Source: Desulfobacterales bacterium (GTDB lineage Bacteria > Desulfobacterota > Desulfobacteria > Desulfobacterales > Desulfobacteraceae). From it: 53,201 nucleotides of DNA. The notes beneath the pieces were generated by a model. That model was not told the origin of the DNA. It worked only from the letters and a program-made list of their open reading frames with translations, and ran no database searches. How positions within the stretch are numbered: the stretch's first letter is position 1; each line of letters begins with the position of its first letter. Below, piece after piece: positions 44,210 to 52,998 of the stretch. The position numbers and the translations under genes were made by a program. The stretch spans positions 1-53,201 of the forward strand of contig JAGLHT010000014.1 in the NCBI GenBank assembly GCA_023143455.1, read 5' to 3'.

Positions 44210-45598
44210 CTATTCTATAGGTTTCAATCCAAGGGCACCATAAAGCTTGATCTGGTTTTTAATGATAGTTGCCCGTTCACCAACCAATTGTCTTTCAAGC
44301 CTTTCAATACTACTCCAGGCAATTAAATAAGGTAAATAACTGCTTTGGCCGTTCTGGTATTGTATGCTTGCATCTTTTAAAGTCAGTCTTGTAAGCTCAA
44401 GTTCTTCATCTAGTAATTTGACATAGTCACTCTGTTTTTGAATGCTGACAAGGCTATCCTCTACCTCAAAAATAGCCGTGGCAATAGTTTTTGCATAAAG
44501 GTTTAATTGTTCTTCAGCAACAGCTCTGGCTCGTTTTACCTCTGCTCTTCGAAAGCCTCCGTCAAAAATCGGTCCTGCAATGCTTGCCGCAAGTGTTGCA
44601 ACCCAGTTGTGAAACATGAGATCAAGCTCGCCATTTGAAAACAGAGCCTGGGCAGAAAGTTTAAAGGAGGGCAGAAGATCAGCTCTTGCAGCTGCAACTT
44701 CCCACTTAGATGAAAACAACCGCATCTTTGCAGCCTGAATATCTGGTCGGTTTTTCAGAAGATCAGATGGAATGCCAGTGCTTGGAAGAGGTACAGGTTC
44801 CGGAAGTGTTTTTGTATTCATCTCAATAACAGCTATAGTGGTTTTCCCAGATAAAAACGCCAGGTTGTTTAATAAAAGTCGTTCCTGCATTTCAAGTAAT
44901 GGAACCTGAGAACTTGCCTCTGCCAAAGCTTCTCGTTGTTGAGATACATCAAGCGCATTTGCCTTTCCATTTACAAATCTTAATGTTTGCAGTTTTAACA
45001 GAGTTTTATTGATTTTGATCTGATTGTTTAATATGCTTTTTTTGTTTCGGGCAGCAACGATATCAATCCAGATTTCAGCAATTTGTGTTGCAAGCGTAAG
45101 GGTGGATTCTCTTAAATCCTGTTCAATAGATAGTAGGGTTGAGACCTGAGCTTGTTTTCTATCACTTGCTTCGCCCCAGACATCAGCAGTATAGGAGCTT
45201 GTCAAATAGCTATCCCAGGAATGGCTGTAATCATGGGTGGAGTCGCTACTGCTATCGTTTTTGACCTCAGTTCTTTTTTTCTGCCCTCCAAAGGAGAACC
45301 CAAGATCAGGGAAAAAAGAGGCGTTTTCTTTTTCAACCCTGGCTCTTGCCTGGTTTAATTTTGTTTTAAGGGTTTTTAAATCAAAATTGTTATCCAAAGC
45401 ATCTTTGATTAACGCATTGAGCTCAATACTGTCAAAGGAAAGCCACCAGTTTTCAATGGTTTTGCTACCACCTATATCAATAGAAAAATTTTCTGGAATT
45501 GTTAATGGAAGCGTTGTCTCAGGATGCGGTTCAAGGGTTTTACAGCCAGAAAAAAGCATCATGCTTAACAACAGAATTCCAAAAACAAATTTGTTCAT
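44210..45598 (-). CDS. TolC/NodT-family outer membrane efflux lipoprotein
   Basis: The 462-residue outer-membrane channel subunit has a lipoprotein signal with lipobox FSGC (Cys19). Two OEP repeats follow: FDLKTLKTKLNQARARVEKENASFFPDLGFSFG in the first half, and AKMRLFSSKWEVAAARADLLPSFKLSA with IFDGGFRRAEVKRARAVAEEQ in the second. It is the first gene of the efflux operon, 31 bp before the adaptor gene. No dedicated regulator is adjacent. Confidence 0.93.
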   Translation of the reverse strand: MNKFVFGILLLSMMLFSGCKTLEPHPETTLPLTIPENFSIDIGGSKTIENWWLSFDSIELNALIKDALDNNFDLKTLKTKLNQARARVEKENASFFPDLGFSFGGQKKRTEVKNDSSSDSTHDYSHSWDSYLTSSYTADVWGEASDRKQAQVSTLLSIEQDLRESTLTLATQIAEIWIDIVAARNKKSILNNQIKINKTLLKLQTLRFVNGKANALDVSQQREALAEASSQVPLLEMQERLLLNNLAFLSGKTTIAVIEMNTKTLPEPVPLPSTGIPSDLLKNRPDIQAAKMRLFSSKWEVAAARADLLPSFKLSAQALFSNGELDLMFHNWVATLAASIAGPIFDGGFRRAEVKRARAVAEEQLNLYAKTIATAIFEVEDSLVSIQKQSDYVKLLDEELELTRLTLKDASIQYQNGQSSYLPYLIAWSSIERLERQLVGERATIIKNQIKLYGALGLKPIE

Positions 45599-45682
45599 TC
45601 ATTTTTCCTTGTGTTAAAAAACTTAAATTAATGCAAAAAAACTTATAAAGCAATACAGATTTAAAGCTTTTATTGATTTGAC

Positions 45683-45711
45683 GTTATACGAGGCTTAATA
45701 GTTTACAACAA
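45683..45711 (-). promoter_or_regulatory. Candidate promoter for the RND efflux operon
   Basis: Read on the minus strand, TTGTTG (45711-45706) and TATAAC (45688-45683, five of six) are 17 bases apart, about 85 bp before the ATG at 45598. The -35 match is poor (three of six). The rest of the 236 bp gap to the glycosyltransferase gene holds no other clear signal. Confidence 0.4.
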
Positions 45712-45834
45712 TCTGAGATAATGCATTTATTATCATTGATTTTTTATTTTGTTTGAGTCGGAATCATGAATTCTTTCTTGTTGGGTTTTTGCTGAAAGTT
45801 TTTTGAGTTTCTTTTTCAATCATGTTATAAACAA

Positions 45835-46665
45835 TTATTTAGAGCCAAGGTCTAAATAATATTTACCTTCTATAGTTTTTCCACGTTTAATACATCCATT
45901 ACCATAAATTGTGCATTTTTCTTTGAATGTTTTTATTGTGGCGTTCTGTTGGTTTTTTGTGAGCTTGTTGGCTTTCAGGAGTTTTTGAAGCGATTTGATT
46001 CTGTATTTATCAAGGGAATGGTTGGCTGAAAGCTGATCATCATGCCCACCTTTTTTGATTGTACAGGGTTTATTAATTAAGAAGATGGGCATAGTTGCAC
46101 TAATGCGAAGCCAGAGATCGTAGTCTTCGCATGCTGGTAAGTTTTCATCAAAAAGACCTGCGATTTCAAAAAGCTCTTTTTTGATCATCACAGCAGAAGG
46201 ACTTACAAGGCATAAATTAAGGGATGGCTCAAAAATCATACCAGATAGTTTTTTGTGTTTGTGTTTTGGATTAATTTTTTTTCCGTTCCTGATCCATACT
46301 TCTTCTGTCTGGCAAATCATAGCTTCAGTGTTGTTTTGAAAGAAATCGACCTGGATTGAAATTTTGTCTTTTGTCCATAAATCGTCAGAATCTAGAAATG
46401 CTGTAAATCGACCCGTGCTTTTTTTTATTCCAAGGTTTCTGGCAGCGCTTACTCCCTTGTTTTCTTGTTTTATATAGGTTATTCTGTCTAAATAAGGGAC
46501 GAGCTTTTTCGCTGTATCATCTGTGGAGCCGTCGTCAATAACAATTGTTTCAATATTTAGGTAATTTTGGTTTAAAATTGATTCAACAGCTTCACAAATT
46601 ATCCATCCTCGGTTGAAGGTTGGAATTATTGCACTGACAAGGGGGTTTTTGGAGTTGGTTTTCAT
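45835..46665 (-). CDS. Family 2 glycosyltransferase (GT-A fold)
   Basis: The 276-residue enzyme shows the GT2 start VSAIIPTFNRGWIICEAVESIL, then IVIDDGSTDDTAKKL, GVSAARNLGIKKSTGRFTAFLDSDDLW with the DSDD metal-binding motif, and LPACEDYDLWLRI as the acceptor-side acidic motif. It lacks transmembrane segments. It is likely involved in polysaccharide or lipid sugar transfer. It is an isolated minus-strand gene with no glycan cluster nearby, so the substrate is unknown. Confidence 0.88.
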   Translation of the reverse strand: MKTNSKNPLVSAIIPTFNRGWIICEAVESILNQNYLNIETIVIDDGSTDDTAKKLVPYLDRITYIKQENKGVSAARNLGIKKSTGRFTAFLDSDDLWTKDKISIQVDFFQNNTEAMICQTEEVWIRNGKKINPKHKHKKLSGMIFEPSLNLCLVSPSAVMIKKELFEIAGLFDENLPACEDYDLWLRISATMPIFLINKPCTIKKGGHDDQLSANHSLDKYRIKSLQKLLKANKLTKNQQNATIKTFKEKCTIYGNGCIKRGKTIEGKYYLDLGSK

Positions 46666-46812
46666 GGTGAAACCATAGCATTTTCAAGCTGTCTTGGCAA
46701 TTGCGAAATTTTATTTTAAAGACGGTTTCTTTTTCTTGACTTCTATATTTGAATAACATAAATAGGGCTTGAATTGTGAAGAGTAATTTTATTTTGGGTA
46801 AACGAGGATAGT

Positions 46813-47034
46813 ATGGGAAAATTAAAGTTAAAAGAACATCTGATTAATAGAGATTGGTGTAAAGGGTGTGGCATTTGTGTCCATTTTTGTCCGAAGCAGG
46901 TTTTAGAGCTTGACGATAAAGAGAAAGTTATTGCAGTAAGGAAAGAAGATTGTATCCGCTGTAAGCTTTGTGAGCTAAGGTGCCCTGATTTGGCAATAGA
47001 AATTATAACCCAGAAGGAAGATGAAGATGAATAA
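46813..47034 (+). CDS. korD: 2-oxoacid:ferredoxin oxidoreductase delta subunit (4Fe-4S ferredoxin)
   Basis: The 73-residue dicluster ferredoxin has CKGCGICVHFCPKQVLEL and CIRCKLCELRCPDLAIEI. It is the electron-exit subunit of a 2-oxoglutarate-type ferredoxin oxidoreductase. It is the first gene of the korDABC operon and overlaps korA by 14 bases. TTGACT at 46736 lies at a suitable distance for a promoter, but I see only a poor -10. Confidence 0.88.
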   Translation: MGKLKLKEHLINRDWCKGCGICVHFCPKQVLELDDKEKVIAVRKEDCIRCKLCELRCPDLAIEIITQKEDEDE

Positions 47035-48175
47035 TAAAATCAAATTTGTTCAGGGGAATGAAGCTTGCGTAGAGGGGGCACTATATGCTGGCGTTGATTT
47101 CTTTGCCGGTTATCCAATCACTCCTTCCACTGAAATAGCTGAACTTCTCTCAAAAGAACTTCCCAAAAGAAAAGGTAAGTTTATTCAGATGGAGGATGAA
47201 ATAGCTTCAATGGCTGCGATTATTGGTGCTTCATTGACAGGTAACAAAGTCATGACCGCCACAAGCGGACCAGGATTTTCGTTAAAACAGGAGGCTTTAG
47301 GTTATGCCTGCATGGCTGAAATACCATGTGTTATTGTTAATGTACAAAGAGGAGGCCCTTCAACAGGGAATCCAACCCATGTAAGTCAAGGAGATGTTAA
47401 TCAGGCAAGGTGGGGAACGCATGGAGATCATTCAATTATCGCATTGACCGCATCTAATCATCAGGATGTATTTGAAATGACTGTTGAGGCTTTTAATTTA
47501 GCGGAAACTTATAGAACTCCCGTGATTCTTCTTTTTGATGAAGTAATCGGTCATATGAGAGAGAAGATTCAAATTCCTGAAGAGGGCGAATTGCCAGTGG
47601 TTCAAAGGCTCAGAACTTTTGTACAAAAGGGTGTTGATTATCATCCATATCTTCCCAGAGAAGATGGAAGACTTCCCATGTCAGACTTTGGCAGTGAACA
47701 CAGATATAATGTTACCGGTCTTTTCCATGATATGTGGGGGTTCCCTTCAAATAATCCTAAAGTTGTAAGAGAGCTGCTTCACCATTTGGTGGATAAGATA
47801 GAAAATAATGTGGATCAGATTACCAGACATAAAGAATACTGGCTTGATGATGCTGAATATATTCTTGTTTCATATGGATCTTCTGCAAGATCTGCTATCC
47901 ATCTTGCAAAAAATAGAAGGGAAAGAGGAAATAAAATTGGAGTGTTAGAGCTTCAGACAATCTGGCCATTTCCCAAAGAGCTTATCAGGGAGAAATGTGC
48001 AGGAGCGCGGGCTGTTATTGTTGTTGAAATGAATATGGGACAAGTGCTGCAACAAGTTAAGTGTGCAGTTGATGACCCTGCAAGTGTTTTTCTTGCGAAC
48101 AGGATTGATGGAGAACTTATAACACCAACAAATATTAAGACGCTCCTTAGAGTGATCCAGGGGAAAGGGGTGTAA
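47021..48175 (+). CDS. korA: 2-oxoacid:ferredoxin oxidoreductase alpha subunit (KorA-like)
   Basis: The 384-residue subunit has the domain I start NEACVEGALYAGVDFFAGYPITPSTEIAE, the MEDEIASMAAIIGASLTG segment and SGPGFSLKQEALGYACMAEIPCVIVNVQRGGPSTG. The C-terminal transketolase-like region is IGVLELQTIWPFP. The enzyme oxidatively decarboxylates a 2-oxoacid to an acyl-CoA, reducing ferredoxin, and is reversible, so it can serve the reductive or oxidative TCA cycle in sulfate reducers. The exact 2-oxoacid cannot be settled from sequence; 2-oxoglutarate is most likely. Confidence 0.9.
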   Translation: MKMNNKIKFVQGNEACVEGALYAGVDFFAGYPITPSTEIAELLSKELPKRKGKFIQMEDEIASMAAIIGASLTGNKVMTATSGPGFSLKQEALGYACMAEIPCVIVNVQRGGPSTGNPTHVSQGDVNQARWGTHGDHSIIALTASNHQDVFEMTVEAFNLAETYRTPVILLFDEVIGHMREKIQIPEEGELPVVQRLRTFVQKGVDYHPYLPREDGRLPMSDFGSEHRYNVTGLFHDMWGFPSNNPKVVRELLHHLVDKIENNVDQITRHKEYWLDDAEYILVSYGSSARSAIHLAKNRRERGNKIGVLELQTIWPFPKELIREKCAGARAVIVVEMNMGQVLQQVKCAVDDPASVFLANRIDGELITPTNIKTLLRVIQGKGV

Positions 48176-48176
48176 A

Positions 48177-49001
48177 ATGGCAAACAAAAAATATAATGTT
48201 AAAAACTATTTAAGAGAAAGATTTTTCCCGCATATTTGGTGTCCCGGGTGTGGTCACGGCATAGTACTTGGTTCACTATTAAGAGCTGTTGAAGAGCTTG
48301 AACTTGACCCTACAAATACGGTTATGACATCTGGTATTGGCTGTTCAGCAAGAATTTCAGGATATGTTAATTTTCATTCTTTGCATACAATACATGGAAG
48401 AGCGCTTGCTTTTGCAACCGGGGTGAAACTTGCCAAGCCTAAATTAAATTTGATTGTACCTATGGGTGATGGCGATGCTCTTGCTATTGGAGGTAACCAT
48501 TTTATTCATGCAGCCAGGAGGAATATTGATATAACTGCAATTGTCATGAATAATAAAATATACGGTATGACAGGAGGGCAGTTTTCGCCCTTGACCGGGT
48601 ATGGTCAAAAAGCGACAACAGCACCTTATTCTACAATTGATAATGAGTTTGATGTTGTCAAACTTTCAAAAGCTGCAGGAGCCAGCTTTGTGGCAAGATC
48701 AACAACATTTCATGCCACAGAAAGTATTGATTTTATTAAGAGAGCTATCAGTCATAAAGGCTTTTCTGTTGTGGAAATCTTTTCACAATGCCCAACTCAT
48801 TATGGCAGAAAAAATAAAAAGGGGGATGCTGCCAATATGATGGAGAATTATAAAAATAGTACTGTTCCAATTGGTTCTAAAAAACTTGAAAAAGATCCTT
48901 CTTTAATAGAAAGGGGAGTTTTTGTGGATAATGATCAAGCTCCTGAATACTGTGATGAATATGAGAAAATTATCCAGGTTGCTTCGAAAGGTAGGGCATA
49001 A
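48177..49001 (+). CDS. korB: 2-oxoacid:ferredoxin oxidoreductase beta subunit (KorB-like), TPP-binding
   Basis: The 274-residue subunit binds thiamine diphosphate. WCPGCGHGIVLGSLLRAV and SGIGCSARISGYVNFHSLHTIHGRA mark the start, VPMGDGDALAIGGNHFIHA the metal-TPP site, and MNNKIYGMTGGQFSPLT the TPP motif end. It begins 1 bp after the korA stop and shares a base with the korC start. Confidence 0.93.
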   Translation: MANKKYNVKNYLRERFFPHIWCPGCGHGIVLGSLLRAVEELELDPTNTVMTSGIGCSARISGYVNFHSLHTIHGRALAFATGVKLAKPKLNLIVPMGDGDALAIGGNHFIHAARRNIDITAIVMNNKIYGMTGGQFSPLTGYGQKATTAPYSTIDNEFDVVKLSKAAGASFVARSTTFHATESIDFIKRAISHKGFSVVEIFSQCPTHYGRKNKKGDAANMMENYKNSTVPIGSKKLEKDPSLIERGVFVDNDQAPEYCDEYEKIIQVASKGRA

Positions 49002-49546
49002 TGGAAAGATCAAGAATAGTACTTTCAGGCTCAGGTGGTCAGGGAGTTATCACTGCGGCAATAATTTTATCAGAAGCAGCAGTGATTTATGAAAACATGA
49101 ATGCAACTCAGTCTCAGACCTATGGGGCTGCTGCTAGAGGCGGAGCTACCAGAAGTGATATTATACTTTCCGATTCAGAAATCAATTTCCCAAAAGTGAT
49201 TCAGCCTAACATACTGGTATGCCTTACCCAGGAAGCATATGATAGTTTTTCTGAGATTATTAGACCTGGCGGAATTCTTTTAGTTGATTCAAAATACGTT
49301 GAAACAAAACGAAAAGTTGATGCCAAGCACATATCTCTTCCAATGTATGCAAAGGTAATGGAAGAGATAGGAAAACCAATTGTTTTTAATATCTGCATGC
49401 TTGGAGCGTTGATAGGTGTTTCAGATATTTTGAAACCTGAGTCTGTTATGAAGGTTCTAAAAACAAAGATCCCAAAAGATTTTTTAGAAATGAATCAAAA
49501 AGCCCTTGATTTAGGTCTTAAAATGGGAAAAGACAGCATTGCTTAA
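49001..49546 (+). CDS. korC: 2-oxoacid:ferredoxin oxidoreductase gamma subunit (KorC-like)
   Basis: The 181-residue gamma subunit begins RIVLSGSGGQGVITAAIILSEAA and contains TQSQTYGAAARGGATRSDIILS, the hallmark of this subunit, then NMVALG-type residues (NICMLGALIG). It overlaps korB by one base, completing the D-A-B-C operon. A terminator hairpin follows at 49572. Confidence 0.93.
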   Translation: MERSRIVLSGSGGQGVITAAIILSEAAVIYENMNATQSQTYGAAARGGATRSDIILSDSEINFPKVIQPNILVCLTQEAYDSFSEIIRPGGILLVDSKYVETKRKVDAKHISLPMYAKVMEEIGKPIVFNICMLGALIGVSDILKPESVMKVLKTKIPKDFLEMNQKALDLGLKMGKDSIA

Positions 49547-49567
49547 TTGTTGCTTAATTTAAAAAGA

Positions 49568-49849
49568 TTATCCTTCCCCCGGCTTAGATTTTTCCTGGGG
49601 GAAGATTTTTTCAATGGGCATGCCCTTGATTTTTTTTAAACAATCCTTGACAGCCTCTTGTTCATTTTCTCCTATACCCTGCTTTTCTGGCAATGCAATA
49701 ATATTGATTATATTTGGTACTGCAATAAACTTCGCGGCAAGTTGCCCCTGTATGGATTGATGGACATCAATATATAGCATTCTTCCATTTCTGATTAAAT
49801 TAAATCGTGACACTTTGGTAAAGATATCGTCTTTATGAAGATCAAGCAT
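49568..49849 (-). CDS. Small conserved-looking protein of unknown function
   Basis: The 93-residue protein starts MLDLHKDDIFTKVSRFNLIRNG and has a beta-strand-rich middle (RMLYIDVHQSIQGQLAAKFIAVPN) and a charged tail ending KSKPGEG. I do not recognise it. GGAG lies 11 bases before the ATG. It follows the acyltransferase-hydrolase gene by 22 bp on the same strand, so they are probably co-transcribed. It has neither signal peptide nor membrane helix. Confidence 0.6.
   Translation of the reverse strand: MLDLHKDDIFTKVSRFNLIRNGRMLYIDVHQSIQGQLAAKFIAVPNIINIIALPEKQGIGENEQEAVKDCLKKIKGMPIEKIFPQEKSKPGEG
49572..49613 (+). terminator. Terminator of the kor operon, overlapping the opposite-strand gene's 3' end
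   Basis: CTTCCCCC (about 49573-49580) pairs with GGGGGAAG (about 49597-49604), with a 16-base loop and then a run of T (49606-49611). It begins 26 bp after the korC stop. The same bases encode the last residues of the small minus-strand gene ending at 49568. Confidence 0.8.
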
Positions 49850-49871
49850 TTTTGTGATTTCTCCTTTTTAG

Positions 49872-52043
49872 TTATTCTTGTTGAATGATATGTGAAATAA
49901 AACTTTCAATGTTTTCATATATCCTGCGGGCTCCTTTGCCAAGTAAAATTCCATGTTTTTCATAATCAAAGAGAAAATACTCTTTTTGAACAGAAGCAAT
50001 GTTATTAAAAAGTTTATATGTGCCATCAGAATCAACAACTGGGTCATTTCTTGATTGAACTACAAGAACAGGAAGTTTTACATTTTTAAGCTCGGGTTCT
50101 AAACTTTCTGTAAGCCTCTTAAGTTCTCTTATTCCGGCGACAGGGTTTCTTCCATAATTGATGTGGGGGTTTTCAGGGTCATTATCAACAAACTCTTTTG
50201 TAATTGTTGTAAAATGAGCCTTTTTCATCATACTATTAAAAATGCTTAATGCAGGCGCAAAAGAAGAACCAATATCTTTTAATTTCATGGGCGGAGAAAC
50301 CGCAAAAGCACCGCTGATATCATGCGTACGTGTACAGAGTTCCAAGGCAAGAGCGGCTCCGGTTGAGAACCCTCCAACAAATAGTTTTTTGCATGTATGT
50401 TTTAAAATAACATAGCCCTCTTCAACTGATTCTATCCATTCGAGATATGTCGTTGTTGATAAATCTTCAGGTGCTGTGCCATGTCCTTTCAGTCTTGGTG
50501 CATATACTGTGAACGATTTTTCATGAAGATATTGTGTAAATTCTTTCATCTCTTCGGGGGCAGCCATATAGCCGTGTATCAATAAAATTCCTGCTCGTTC
50601 ATTTTCAGATTTTAAAAAGATCGGGGCACCAATTTTCTTTTCTTTAGATTCACCTTCGATATAGTATTGCTTATAGTCTTTAAAATAATCGGTTTTTGTT
50701 TTTTCAACAAGATCCTTTTTGATTTGTTTATGGACTTCAGTTGGAGTCATTTCAGTAATTCTTTTAATAGATTCTACAACTTCCTTTATTGGTTCTATTT
50801 CGTTGGCCATAACATATATGGGGTTTTCAATTCTCACATTATGAAAGTACTGAGCATCATCTATTCTATAGCTGTGTATATGTATTTTATCTTTTTCAGA
50901 TGTGATAACCTTAGTGTCAATGGCAGCTTTAAGGAAATGCTCTATCTTTTTATATCTATCACCTGTTAACAAAGATATCTGATTTTGATAAAGGTTTTCA
51001 TGGAAAAAAATGTTTGTTTTGGGAATAAGCCGTGTTATAGCAAGGGAAAGCCTGCATTTTAATGTGTATATATCTTCGTCTTTCAAATCTTTGGGAAGGT
51101 ATCTGAGTATCCCTGCAAGTATATGGTCATAGTTGATTGTGGTCATTGTGTATATTGATGTTAAGACCTGATTCATGATTTGGTCTGATAGCTCTTTTAT
51201 GGCAGGTCTTGAGTATATATTTTTGTCAAAATCTATTTTTCTTTCTGAGCTAAGGTCGCTTTCAACCAATGAGTTATGAAGATATTTATTTATAATAATT
51301 GGTTTACCAAACCTGATATCAATATCAACTCCTGAAAAGATCATGGAGCCTTCTGTCTTAAGCTCATCCATGGTTCTTGCAGAAGGATTATCTATAAGCT
51401 TTTGAGCGACCTTGCTAAGTAAATTTTCTTTTGCCAGAATAGGGTAATACGTTATATTTACAGGAACAATATATGTTTGTATTCCAAGCACTTTGACAGG
51501 ATCTTCGATCTCAAAATAGCTAATCAGTCTTTCATATTCTGATTTATTCTTGCTTTGCATTCTTCGAATGCGTTCTCTATAAAATTCACAACGTAGAGCT
51601 ATAGTTGCTGCACCTGTATGGGGTTTAACAATATTATCATCTGTTTGTATTCCAAAATTGCCTTGGATGAAAACTTTTTTATTTTTTACCATCATGCCTT
51701 CAGGAAAAACAATCCATTCATTATCACCGGCGATCAGATTTTTTGTTATCAAATAATTTTTGTGTGGGTCTTCTGTTGATACTGCACCTAAATTTTCTAA
51801 AAAAGATTTTAAAAGATCTCCCTGAAAAAGTTCTGCATCTGCAAGGGACCACACTGGTTTTTTAGTTATTCCGTGTAGATAGTATGGAAGTAAAATGGTT
51901 TCAAGTCTTGTGAAATGGTTTGCTGTAAATATAACAGAACCATCAGGAATGTTTTCTTCTCCATGGACACGAACCTTTGCTTTGGAAAAAGGTGCAAGCG
52001 TTTTCAAGGCATACGATGACATGTAAATGGCAAAACGGTTCAT
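49872..52043 (-). CDS. Acyltransferase (PlsC-like) fused to an alpha/beta hydrolase
   Basis: The 723-residue protein has two enzymatic ends. Residues 1-300 are an LPLAT domain with the variant motif NH-x4-E (His43, Glu48; the family norm is HX4D), FPEGMMVKNKK near residue 117 and a PVNITYYPI segment. A helical middle of about 170 residues is unfamiliar. Residues 472-723 are an alpha/beta hydrolase with ILLIHGYMAAPEE, nucleophile Ser560 in GFSTG, Asp667 in SRNDPVVD and His697 in YEKHGILL, most like monoacylglycerol lipase/carboxylesterases. The combination suggests membrane lipid or lysophospholipid remodelling; this is inference. Confidence 0.85.
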   Translation of the reverse strand: MNRFAIYMSSYALKTLAPFSKAKVRVHGEENIPDGSVIFTANHFTRLETILLPYYLHGITKKPVWSLADAELFQGDLLKSFLENLGAVSTEDPHKNYLITKNLIAGDNEWIVFPEGMMVKNKKVFIQGNFGIQTDDNIVKPHTGAATIALRCEFYRERIRRMQSKNKSEYERLISYFEIEDPVKVLGIQTYIVPVNITYYPILAKENLLSKVAQKLIDNPSARTMDELKTEGSMIFSGVDIDIRFGKPIIINKYLHNSLVESDLSSERKIDFDKNIYSRPAIKELSDQIMNQVLTSIYTMTTINYDHILAGILRYLPKDLKDEDIYTLKCRLSLAITRLIPKTNIFFHENLYQNQISLLTGDRYKKIEHFLKAAIDTKVITSEKDKIHIHSYRIDDAQYFHNVRIENPIYVMANEIEPIKEVVESIKRITEMTPTEVHKQIKKDLVEKTKTDYFKDYKQYYIEGESKEKKIGAPIFLKSENERAGILLIHGYMAAPEEMKEFTQYLHEKSFTVYAPRLKGHGTAPEDLSTTTYLEWIESVEEGYVILKHTCKKLFVGGFSTGAALALELCTRTHDISGAFAVSPPMKLKDIGSSFAPALSIFNSMMKKAHFTTITKEFVDNDPENPHINYGRNPVAGIRELKRLTESLEPELKNVKLPVLVVQSRNDPVVDSDGTYKLFNNIASVQKEYFLFDYEKHGILLGKGARRIYENIESFISHIIQQE

Positions 52044-52212
52044 GGGCTATAGTTTACAATTCATAGTTTACAATTAATTTGAAAGTAATCCTTTCCTCAA
52101 ATTCTAATTTAATAGTTCCAAAAAATAATTATGAAGTCAAGGGGTTTTATACAAGAGGGTTTATATAAAGAAAAAGGGAAAAGGAAAGGGAGCAATTCAG
52201 ACATGCTTTTTT

Positions 52213-52265
52213 CGGTTAGGTTGCCAAAAGGTTTAAACTAAACGGAAAAAGCTTCTCTGGATCTC
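52213..52265 (-). repeat. Dispersed repeat, copy 3 (core only)
   Basis: CAAAAGGTTTAAACTAAACG followed by GAAAAAGC at about 52225-52252 matches the conserved edge of copies 1 and 2 (at 33640-33666 and 35078-35105), with GGATCTCTCTATCTTC after it resembling the outer flank. The nested-hairpin part is absent. It lies in the 446 bp gap between the fusion gene and the Lrp gene. Confidence 0.5.
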
Positions 52266-52349
52266 TCTATCTTCAGGACTATCTGTATATCAACAGAATT
52301 ATATCCGGTGAAACTTAGAAAATATTTAATAAAATCCGTTATTTATCTA

Positions 52350-52446
52350 TTGACACCCGCGATAACTTCGGGTAAATATAAGAATATTCCAAATAAAATT
52401 GGGACAAACTTCGGCTATATCGAATTTTATTCGGGGAATATATTCT
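52350..52446 (+). promoter_or_regulatory. Candidate promoter and large imperfect palindrome upstream of the Lrp gene
   Basis: TTGACA at 52350-52355 with a weak TAAATA 17 bases later (52373-52378) suggests a promoter. Just downstream GAATATTCC and ATAAAATT (from 52382) pair with AATTTTAT and GGAATAT(A)TTC (to 52446) around a 20-base centre, making a 65 bp imperfect palindrome. Because it precedes an Lrp-type regulator it could be an autoregulatory site; an RNA hairpin is equally possible. Confidence 0.45.
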
Positions 52447-52489
52447 GAGGAGATAATGATTCAAGCAGTCAATGATTTGAGGAGTCAAT

Positions 52490-52951
52490 ATGGATAAGAT
52501 AGACAAGCAAATTTTAAAGACTTTACAACAAGATGGGCGCAAGAAAAATAACGAATTGGCAAAAGAGGCAGGTTTGGCGCCATCGTCAATGCTGGAGAGG
52601 GTAAAAAAGCTTGAGGAGAAAAAGATAATAACAAGGTATAGGGCTGTTATGGATCCTGTGAAATTGGGTTTTAATGCCCAGGGGTTTGTTTGTATCTCTC
52701 TTACAAGACATCAGGTTGACAATATCCAGAACCTTGAGAAAGAAATAAATGAAATCCCTAATGTTAGAGCTTGTTATCATGTAACAGGAAGGTTTGATTA
52801 TCTTATACATCTTGTGGCAAAAAGTTTGGATGATTTTGGAAATATAATTAAAGATAAAGTTGCAACTATACCCGGAATGGGAAAGATTGAAACTTTTTTT
52901 ATATATTCTGAGGTGAAGCCCGATCAGGGGTGGCCCATAGATGCAGCTTAA
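52490..52951 (+). CDS. Lrp/AsnC family transcriptional regulator
   Basis: The 153-residue regulator has the N-terminal helix-turn-helix MDKIDKQILKTLQQDGRKKN, with recognition region ELAKEAGLAPSSMLERVKKLEEKKII. The RAM ligand-binding domain follows, ending in VRACYHVTGRFDYLIHLVAKSLDDFG and MGKIETFFIYSEVK. Such proteins sense amino acids and form octamers. It is followed 47 bp later by panB, so it may share a transcript. The effector is not predictable here. Confidence 0.92.
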   Translation: MDKIDKQILKTLQQDGRKKNNELAKEAGLAPSSMLERVKKLEEKKIITRYRAVMDPVKLGFNAQGFVCISLTRHQVDNIQNLEKEINEIPNVRACYHVTGRFDYLIHLVAKSLDDFGNIIKDKVATIPGMGKIETFFIYSEVKPDQGWPIDAA

Positions 52952-52998
52952 AAAACAGGATAGGTTTGTAAACTATAATAAATTTCAGGAGAAATGAT

